Shown one piece after another: positions 56,851 to 64,000 of a stretch of 64,000 nt of DNA; the stretch's first letter is position 1; each line of letters starts with the position of its first letter. The DNA lies in NCBI GenBank assembly GCA_023525975.1, contig CM042042.1, positions 45,271,880 through 45,335,879 on the forward strand, written 5' to 3'. A program made the position numbers and the translations under genes. This DNA comes from Smallanthus sonchifolius. Taxonomy: Eukaryota > Streptophyta > Magnoliopsida > Asterales > Asteraceae. The notes below the pieces were generated by a model. The model ran no database searches, was not told the origin of the DNA, and saw only the letters and a program-made list of their open reading frames with translations.

Positions 56851-57391
56851 AAAACTAAGTTACTATTCATTTCATTTAGTAAATCAATAACAAGGAAAAT
56901 TGTTTATACTTTATTTCTTTTATCATTTACCTAAATTTAATAAAATTACTGGTCAAATATGTATTTACCTTATTTTAAATACGCTTTCATGTTTTTTAAC
57001 GCTTATTTTTATAATGACGTAAAATTTTCTTTGTCTGAATTTATAAATTTCCTTTATATACTTCACCAACTCAATGACACCGCAACAACACGCATTCGTC
57101 CCGCTGCAACCCGATTAATTTTCTAATAAATGCTTTTATTCTCTAATAACTTTCGTTCGTTACATTTTAAATAAAATGTAAGTTTTTTTTATGAACGTTC
57201 CGGTATAATTTTTTTTAAAACGTAGTTGAATTCAAAATCGAGTATATTTTTTGTGTCATACGCTATAACGACCAACATTACCATTACAATGTTGTGACAA
57301 AACTCATAGCGATTATGACCAAACTTATGCCGTGTAGCGCAGAGAAAAAAAGACCAACCTCCCTCGCCTCGTAGCGAGAGGAAAATACTAG
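56851..57391 (+). mobile_element. Helitron 3' end (plus strand)
   Basis: Ends with the hairpin CCTCGCCTCGTAGCGAGAGG and then AAAATACTAG followed by T (57391). It faces away from the minus-strand Helitron at 55943, so two Helitron 3' ends diverge from this block. 5' ends not identified. Confidence 0.5.
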
Positions 57392-57591
57392 TTAGTTACA
57401 ATTGGCATATCGGTAATCCTTTATGCATAATGTACGATAACAAAGTTGCTTTTCATTTTGTATTTTTCTAATCTCTTTCTTTCACACACCTCTCTCTCTC
57501 TCTCTCTCAATATAAAATTAATGTGTTTTTGGGTTTTGCAATTTTTAATATTTTTTACTTTTTAACTAAAAAATAATAATTTTACAATTAT

Positions 57592-57712
57592 GTTAATGAG
57601 TTTAGAAATAAAAATACATTTACCTGATTTCAATAAAAATATACGCAAAGCGGTTTTTATTATTATTATCAATACATTTTTTTTTATTAATTGCTTTATT
57701 ATTATTAGTTAA
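57592..57712 (+). repeat. direct repeat shared with the window's right edge
   Basis: GTTAATGAGTTTAGAAATAA through TTTATTATTATTAGTTA recurs at 63882-64000 with about one indel. The match runs off the window. Confidence 0.9.
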
Positions 57713-58008
57713 ATCATTTTTTTTCATTTTAACTATTATTAATAAGAGCTAGGCTTTTCCATTTTTTTTTATATTATGTTTTATAAAATTTTGAATATAT
57801 CATAGTCACGTGGTTATTTTTATCTACGTTTTGATGTAAGTTTCGTTTAAAACTGAGTTGTTTGTGATATCGTACAAGTTGTCTAACCACTTATGTACAA
57901 CGTCGTTATGCATTTTTTTACCTCTTTATTTTTTAAATGGTTTTGCTTTCGTTTTCAATTTTTTTACGGTTAACTTTTTTTTTGAAAACTATGCACTAAC
58001 TATTTCGT

Positions 58009-58474
58009 TTTTTCATATAAAGTTTTAAATACGTTTATTTATTTTGTACGCGGTAACTTTTTAACGGATTCCTTTTTCTATATAATGTCATTAATATTAT
58101 CAACAATCTATTAAATGTTTTTGTTTTTTTTTATGTATTACGTGTTTTAACGTTCCACTATGTGCAGGTTAACGCGCCGCAACGTGCGTGGCTCTTCAAA
58201 GACTTTGGCTTTAGTTTTTTTAAGTTTCGAAGTCGTTTAGTGTCCGTTTTTAGCTTTTTCAAAAACTTTGATTTGTTAGTGATTTAGTTTTCCTGTTTTT
58301 TTTAGTTCGAAACCATTTATCGTCTGTTGTTTAACGTGTCACGCTCCCCGGCCGCAACGCTCCGGGTAAATTACTAGTTATTATTATTCATTAGGGATCT
58401 CAATTTTTAATTTGGGTTTTTTTATAAATAAAAATAACAATAAAAGTTATATCCTAAATAACGAAACTACTAAA
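58009..58474 (+). repeat. duplicated block, copy 1 (contains a Helitron 3' end)
   Basis: Runs from TTTTTCATATAAAGTTTTAA to ATCCTAAATAACGAAACTAC and recurs at 59893-60367. It includes the hairpin end CCCCGGCCGCAACGCTCCGG, ATTACTAG and T (58377) plus about 95 bp beyond the CTAG end. The duplication therefore took flanking DNA with it. Confidence 0.88.
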
Positions 58475-58598
58475 TAAATAATTTAAGAAAATAAACTAAA
58501 ATAAAATACCAAGATTCATTCAATGAACTAAACTATAAAGTAATTTAATACATAAAAAGTTCCGTTTAAAACAATTATACAAAAAACTTATAGTCTAA

Positions 58599-59211
58599 CA
58601 CTAAGCGTAATGGGTGTGTGAGAGCTCGGGCGTGGTGCCACCTTACCCATCATGAGCGTGGAACATCGTGCCGGATGGGAGTGAAGGGGGGCGTGGTGAG
58701 GGGCGGGTGGTGGTGTTCACCGGCATAAGAGTGGAATGTTACCGTTTAACATTTAATGTTTTGACCGTTTGAAACAAATGTTACCGTTTAACATTTAATA
58801 TTATTTTTTTTACCCTATATAAATACCAACCTAAACAACTAAATTTTTATAAAAATTTGCTCAGCGACGAGCGAGAGAAATTCGTTAATTGAATAAACAA
58901 ATTAAAGAAAAATATAATATGTAGTTTAGTTAGTTTTTTTTAGTATTATGTTATTTTTTTTCTTTTTAATGTTATGTTTTTTTTAATATTATGTTTTTTT
59001 AATATTATGTTGTTTTTTAAATGTTATATTATTTTTTTTATATTATATTTTAATTTTAGTATTAATTAAATTAAAAAAAATAATAATTATGTAATTATTA
59101 CAAAACTGCTCACCCTCACCCCAGCATTACACACCTGGGTGAAGGTGAAGGTGAGGGAAGCCAGCGTCTACGTGACACAAAAAAACTCTCACCTTCACCC
59201 TACAATTACTC
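58599..59211. mobile_element. MITE, 9-bp target duplication
   Basis: 613 bp between ATAGTCTAA (58590-58598) and ATAGTCTAA (59212-59220). Ends CACTAAGCGTAATGGGTG and, minus strand, GAGTAATTGTAGGGTG form an imperfect inverted repeat. GC-rich flanks with GGTGAAGGTGAGG/CCTCACCTTCACC-type words, AT-rich core. Duplication length suggests Mutator-like, but the ends are not diagnostic. Confidence 0.65.
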
Positions 59212-59277
59212 ATAGTCTAATAAAAATAGTTATTAAATAAAATCTTTTTAAACTAGTAAATCTATACTTTTTATAAA

Positions 59278-59712
59278 TCTATATGTACACTATATAATAA
59301 ATAAAGATTTCTCAATGACACGTGTCGCCTCCATATTCATGCTTATAAAAAATTTCCCGCCTCTCTCTCAAATAAATACACTTCTATATTTCAATAATAA
59401 TATATTTTTAAACAAAATATTAATTATACTAATAAAACACACTTATTTTTAATTATCTCATACTATAAGAAAGTTTGAAATGTAATTACCTGGCTTATGT
59501 TTTTAATTAAATAGTAAAAGAAAGTCAAATTATATTGAATATATTTTATGTACTTTTTAAACTAAAAAAAATATTAATTTTTACATATTTTTTATTTTAT
59601 TTTCTATTGTTAGTATATGTAATACAATTTTCCACCTATAAATATATATAAATTTAAGAATTTCATATACTGATATTTTTTCACCCTGTATATTACACAG
59701 ATTCTAAGCTAG
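59278..59712 (+). mobile_element. short non-autonomous Helitron
   Basis: Starts TCTATATGTACACTATATAA, has TGACACGTGTCGCC and TTTCCCGCCTCTCTC, the hairpin remnant CCCTGTATATTACACAG and ends TAAGCTAG followed by T. 435 bp. Confidence 0.8.
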
Positions 59713-59892
59713 TAAAATAATAAATAAAGGACTTGAAAGATTTTATACTTTTGTCAGTTTTTTCCTGTCCCTATGTGGCGCTGTACTTTCTTGTCAAATG
59801 GAAAGGAACATACCGACTCTTTAATTATTAAAAATTAAAAAAAAATATCAAAATAGATATTTAATCAAAAAAATTTCGGGGGTCGGTTTAGG

Positions 59893-60367
59893 TTTTTTCA
59901 TATAAAGTTTTAAATACGTTTATTTATTTTGTACGCGGTAACTTTTTAACGGATTCCTTTTTCTATATAATATCATTAATATTATCAACAATCTATTAAA
60001 TGCTTTTGTTTTTTTATGTATTGCGTGTTTTAACGTTCCACTATGTGCAAGTTAACGTGCCGCAACGTGCGTGACTCTTCAAAAACTTTGACTTATTTAA
60101 TGGTTTAGTTTTTTTAAGTTTCGAAGTCGTTTAGTGTCTGTTTTTAGCTTTTTCAAAAACTTTGATTTGTTAATGATTTAGTTTCCTGTTTTTTTTTAGT
60201 TCGAAACCATTTATCGTCTGTTGTTTAACGTGTCACGCTCCCCGACCGCAACGCTCCGGGGAAATTACTAGTTATTATTATTCATTAGGGATCTCAATTT
60301 TTAATTTGGGTTTTTTTATAAATAAAAATAACAATAAAAGTTATATCCTAAATAACGAAACTACTAA
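59893..60367 (+). repeat. duplicated block, copy 2
   Basis: Second copy of 58009-58474, including the CTAG end at 60271 and the sequence beyond it. It is bordered on both sides by similar AATATCAAAATAGA(T/C)ATTTA and GGTTTAGG words (59847-59892, 60370-60425), as if it had been pasted into a G-rich Mutator-like element. Confidence 0.85.
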
Positions 60368-60389
60368 AAAAAATATCAAAATAGACATT

Positions 60390-60697
60390 TAGATTTTTTT
60401 GGGGATGGGGTGGGTAGGTTTAGGTTTTGGGGGTGAGGGTCGGAGTATTTAGGTTTTTGGGGGTGGGGGTGGTTAGCTTTTCGGTTTATCTTTTAGGATT
60501 TAACTTTAGAGTTTAGATTTAGCGTTTATCTTTCAGGGTTTAGCTTTAATGATTTAGCTTTAGGGTTTAAGGTTTATCTCTAGGCTTTATTTTGACGAGT
60601 CGGTTCCAATGTCGCTGAAATTAGTTCATTCGAAGTTCGTTTGACCCAGTTTCTTAGGTTTTCTTAACGAAAATTCACTTATTAGCGAAACCTTCCT
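60390..60697. mobile_element. second copy of the G-rich Mutator-like element, left part missing
   Basis: GGGGATGGGGTGGG and TTTAGGTTTTTGGGGG runs, TTTAGGGTTTAAGG words, then GACGAGTCGGTTCCAATGTC and TTCGTTTGACCCAGTTTCTT to the end CCTTCC, collinear with the right half of 51462-51993. The matching left terminus was not found intact. Confidence 0.7.
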
Positions 60698-60764
60698 TAT
60701 CAACTATCATATCAGATGAATGAATCGTCATTAAGAGTAGATATTAGTTTGTGTGTGTAAAATA

Positions 60765-60893
60765 TCTATACTATATATTAAATAAAGGTTTCTAATGTAA
60801 AATGTCACCTTCATATTAATTCTAATAATTTTTTTTTATTTTTTTCTCTTATTAAATACACATATATCTTTTCCATAATAATCTATATTTATA
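60765..60893 (+). mobile_element. Helitron 5' fragment
   Basis: TCTATACTATATATTAAATA start and the family's early region only. A new 5' end begins at 60894. Confidence 0.6.
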
Positions 60894-61292
60894 TCTATAC
60901 TATATAATAAATAAACGTTTTTGTAGACACTTGTCACTCTTCTATGCATTCTTAACGTTTTTTCTCGTCTCTATCCCCTATTAATTATATAAATTTCTTT
61001 AATTGTTTTTATAGTCATTTGTTTCCCACCTCTCTCCTATTAAATGATAATGTTTCTATAATTATTTTTATAAAACGTTTTATATATAAAAAATAGGTTT
61101 GTTCATGAAACATTTTTATAAGTTGAATTCTTTCATTTTTTTATAAACATTTTTAAAAGGTAACTATACAAAGTTTATATAATTTATATTAAAAAATTAT
61201 ATAATATATCATAAATATATAATATGTAAGTTTTTTTTAATAAGTATATAACATTGAATTATTTAAACCGTAATACACAGTTTATAACCTAC
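60894..61292 (+). mobile_element. short non-autonomous Helitron
   Basis: Starts TCTATACTATATAATAAATA, has GACACTTGTCACTC, the hairpin remnant CGTAATACACAG, and ends AACCTAC followed by T (61293). 399 bp. Confidence 0.7.
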
Positions 61293-61634
61293 TATCTCAC
61301 TGTATGAATTGAAAATCCAAATTTTCAAACCGTATCTCATTCCTCATCAACCAATTAGACCCTAGATCAAAATATGAAACATCTATTCTATTTTAACTTT
61401 TTAAAGAGTTTTACCAATCGATAACTTCTAGAATTTTAAGTTTCTTGCCAAAAAAATCTGAACCTTTTTCTTCAAACACGTGTAAGGAAATGACATATGC
61501 AATGACATAATACATTCTTATGTGTTTATCCTTTTCCTCGTCTTGCTAACATGTTGTGTTGTGGTGTCCCTTCTTACACGTTACGTGCATGACTTTTCTT
61601 TATTAATCATGATTACACTTGTAGGTCGGTATGT

Positions 61635-62560
61635 GCGGGTACCGAGATTACTCGAAATGTTTTGGGCCCGAGACATTTAAAAAACAGGCCCTATAATATA
61701 AACTTATAATGTCATAATAAAAAACTATAAAAACGAATAACAATTATTTTGTTATTTTTTAATAAGTTTGAAAATCTAGTAGGTTTTTTAATTTCTAAGT
61801 GAGTTAATAAAATAAATGGATAATACAAGTAATGGACATTTTTTAATTTCTAAGTGGGTTAATAGTATAAATGTATAATACAAGTTGGACCTTTTATAAA
61901 TATGTATATACTAGAAAATATGACTCACGTGTTGCGGCGGGTTTGCAAACCTCGTTACGCGCATTTCGGCGAGAACAATATCGTCACTAACTACATAAAA
62001 GAAACGTATGAAGTTGCCACGACTCGGTCATGGACTTCGAAAAATAAATAAATTGTGCCGCGAATAAGAGTTGACATTGAAACGATAAATTCGTTAAACT
62101 TGAGGTGGTAAAATTAACAATTTAAAAAGCTAGGGGTGAGTTTTGCCATTTTACCAAAGTGGGGGGAGAAGTGTCAAATTACCAATTTACAAATTTAGGG
62201 GTTAGTTATGCCATTTTCGCAAAGTCAGGGATGTCAGATTAATAAGTACAAAGTTGTGGATGACTTTTGTAATTTAACTAAAGTTAAGTGGAGCAATGAT
62301 ATATTTTAAAATGAAGAAAAATAAAAAGTAGGGCTGCAGGAATCGAACTTGCAATCTCCTTGAGTGAAAGAGCATTAACATTTAATTTAAAACCAACACA
62401 TCTAACTAAAGCTTTTATAATATTATAAAACATGAAATATGTAACTGGTGAAGACAATCTAAAGGGTCAAACTCAAGTAATTTAAAAAAAAACTACGGGC
62501 CCCTTAAGAGACCGGGCCCCGAACGGTCGCCCTCCCCAGCCCCCTAAGGGCCGCCCTTGA
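61635..62560. mobile_element. hAT-like element hosting a Helitron end
   Basis: Flanked by TCGGTATGT (61626-61634, 62561-62569). From the right, the minus strand begins TCAAGGGCGGCCCTTAGG, a typical plant hAT end. Both sides carry GGGCCCGAGACATTT / GGGCCCCTTAAGAGACCGG-type words. A minus-strand Helitron terminus (CTAG at 61911-61914 with stem CCCGCCGCAACACG) and a tRNA-like block lie inside. No transposase. Confidence 0.65.
62330..62412 (-). other. degenerate tRNA-like sequence
   Basis: Minus strand GTTAGATGTGTTGG (box A-like) and GCAAGTTCGATTCCTGC (T-arm-like, box B GTTCGATTCC). The anticodon region does not fold, and no acceptor stem closes it. Likely a tRNA pseudogene or SINE head, not a working tRNA. 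Confidence 0.4.
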
Positions 62561-62957
62561 TCGGTATGTAACAGAAATTATATTATTTTTTATTTAGTTA
62601 CAATTTATTATTATCCTATATATATTGAAAGACAAACTAAATTACACAGTGTAGTTTGTCTTTTTTGTTTTTTCCCCTCAAAACTTTTTTTAGAGTTTGG
62701 CCACAAGTATTTTCTTAAAAGTTTTTTTAGGTTTTTTTTATAGTTTTGCCCCAGATTTTTTTTCAAGTTTTTTTTATAGTTTTGTCACAAAATATATTGT
62801 ATAGACGGTTTGCATTGCGTGGGGAAAACTCAACCAAACTCCACCGTAACGCGGGGCGGTTCGAGTTGTACGTTTCGACACGATACCGTAACACGGGGTG
62901 GTTTGAGTTATTATACGTTTTGACGCCGCCGCAATGCGAGGCGGGTAAATCCCCTAG
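62561..62957 (+). mobile_element. Helitron 3' end of the GC-hairpin family
   Basis: Three GC-rich units (CCGTAACGCGGGGCGGTTCG type, 62838-62945) end with GCGGGTAAATCCCCTAG followed by T. Same terminus as 46568. Left limit not resolved. Confidence 0.6.
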
Positions 62958-63633
62958 TTTTGGTTTATAGATTAAATCTTTTTGAATGGTGTACATTGCT
63001 TTTTAACGACATATAAATGTTAAAATTCGGGTCCTAAAATTTGTTTTAGTGTTGGTTAAACGAATAAAAAAATTAAATAAAGTGTTTAATGCGATAATTT
63101 TTTTTAAACAAACTAAAAATTAAAAATTACACATAAAATCAATCTAGAACCAACCGAAGACGGGCCAATGCCAAACCGAAGCTCCCCCTCAGTTTGCAAA
63201 CTTATTCGAAATCGAAATTTTGAATTCAATTGGTGTTTGGGTTTATTTGATTCGATTTAATAAAAATATATAATTTAATTTAAAACGCTCATCTTTTTTA
63301 TAATTATATATAAAATTAAAATAAAAGTTATACATGTAATTCGAATTTTGAATTGAAGATCATAAATTCGAATCGATTGCTAGTTTAGTATTTATTTTCT
63401 ATAGATAGATCTAGAGTTCAGATTGGTGGGGGGTTAGTTGCTTTTGTCTTTTTCACAGTTGTTGGAGGATCGAAACCCTCTCATCCCACACCAATTTATT
63501 TTACTTTTTTGTTCATATATAGCTATGGCTTTGGTGGCGTGGTGGTTATTGCACTCCCTTCTCCCACGTGTGCCAACACATCTGATGATGTAACGGTCCT
63601 TTCTTTAATTTTTGTTGACAGGCCAAGCTAATT
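62958..63633. other. intergenic, nothing recognised
   Basis: AT-rich with no ORF. A patch at 63430-63500 with GGTGGGGGGTTAG and GGATCGAAACCCTCTC resembles a retroelement or SINE scrap, but no limits can be set. Confidence 0.35.
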
Positions 63634-63881
63634 ATGGGTGAGCACTTAACGGTTATTACCCGGTAAACCCATCAAACCCGCTGGAACCGATCCGTGAGAA
63701 ACCGTGAAAACTAACTAGGGTACGGTAAACGGGTCTATGATTTAGCCTCAAAAGGGTATCGGTCTAGAACCGAAGACAACCCGTATACCCGTTAAAATAT
63801 TAAACATAATTAAATATTTAGTGTTGATCAATATGTAAATATGTGATATATTTTTTATATTTACCAAATTTAAAAATATAC
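63634..63881 (+). mobile_element. possible left end of a hAT-type MITE
   Basis: TATGGGTGAGCACTTAACGG followed by ACCCGGTAAACCC, AAACGGGTC and ACCCGTATACCCGTTAAA words resembles the GGGT-rich ends of hAT MITEs. The element would continue past the window. Confidence 0.35.
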
Positions 63882-64000
63882 GTTAATGAGTTTAGAAATA
63901 AAAATACATTTACCTGATTTCAATAAAAATATACGCAAAGCGGTTTTTATTATTATTATCAATACATTTTTTTTATTAATTGCTTTATTATTATTAGTTA
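63882..64000 (+). repeat. direct repeat, second copy (runs off the window)
   Basis: Near-identical to 57592-57712. The upstream sequence differs, so the copy starts at GTTAATGAG. Confidence 0.9.

Noticed and set aside
62330..62412. Functional tRNA gene
   Set aside because: T-arm is good but the anticodon arm and acceptor stem do not form.

Overview
This is a plant nuclear window, AT-rich, intron-bearing and dominated by transposable elements. I infer a eudicot, probably an Asteraceae genome. The basis is CYP72A genes with five exons and GT-AG introns, Tekay-like and Athila/Tat-like Ty3/gypsy elements, copia, CACTA, hAT, Mutator-like, SINE and Helitron copies, and a Cassandra TRIM with 5S-derived LTRs. 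The family-level assignment is inference. No organelle, bacterial or CRISPR feature is present.

Host genes. I can support only two, both on the minus strand, both cytochrome P450s of the CYP72A type, and both apparently intact. Gene 1 (6718-10511) splices to 523 codons plus stop and gene 2 (48100-53918) to 517 codons plus stop. Exons 2, 3 and 5 have the same lengths in both (218, 245 and 426 bp), and exons 1 and 4 differ by whole codons. They are tandem paralogues now about 37.6 kb apart. Their first introns have taken up many small transposons.

Layout. 1-6252: truncated Ty3/gypsy element on the minus strand with a 2.8 kb LTR. 6718-10511: CYP72A gene 1, with a foldback element and an (AT)n run in intron 1 and a duplicated promoter. 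10961-11139: SINE. 12159-16523: decayed copia element with 138 bp LTRs, carrying a hAT transposase remnant. 16802-18757: Helitron fragments. 18758-23803: CACTA element remnant (subterminal palindromes, tnp2 pseudogene) containing a 5'-truncated copia. 23804-41443: Athila/Tat-like gag-pro element whose 5' LTR is interrupted by a 10.4 kb Tekay-like gypsy element (5-bp target duplication ACTAG). That gypsy element is interrupted in its reverse transcriptase by a hAT-like element, and the Athila gag is interrupted by a 504 bp solo LTR (duplication TCTGG). 41444-43445: truncated LTR interrupted by a complete Cassandra TRIM (duplication ATGAG). 43500-48000: LTR-like sequence, a SINE and Helitrons. 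48100-53918: CYP72A gene 2 with Helitrons, a Mutator-like element and a long inverted repeat in intron 1. 54000-64000: hAT MITEs, Helitrons and local duplications.

The P450s probably act at the ER membrane on specialised-metabolite or hormone substrates. The sequence does not identify the substrate. The least expected signal is that several unrelated LTR families here each carry an array of short imperfect palindromes. In the Athila-like family the arm sequences differ from copy to copy while the pairing is kept.
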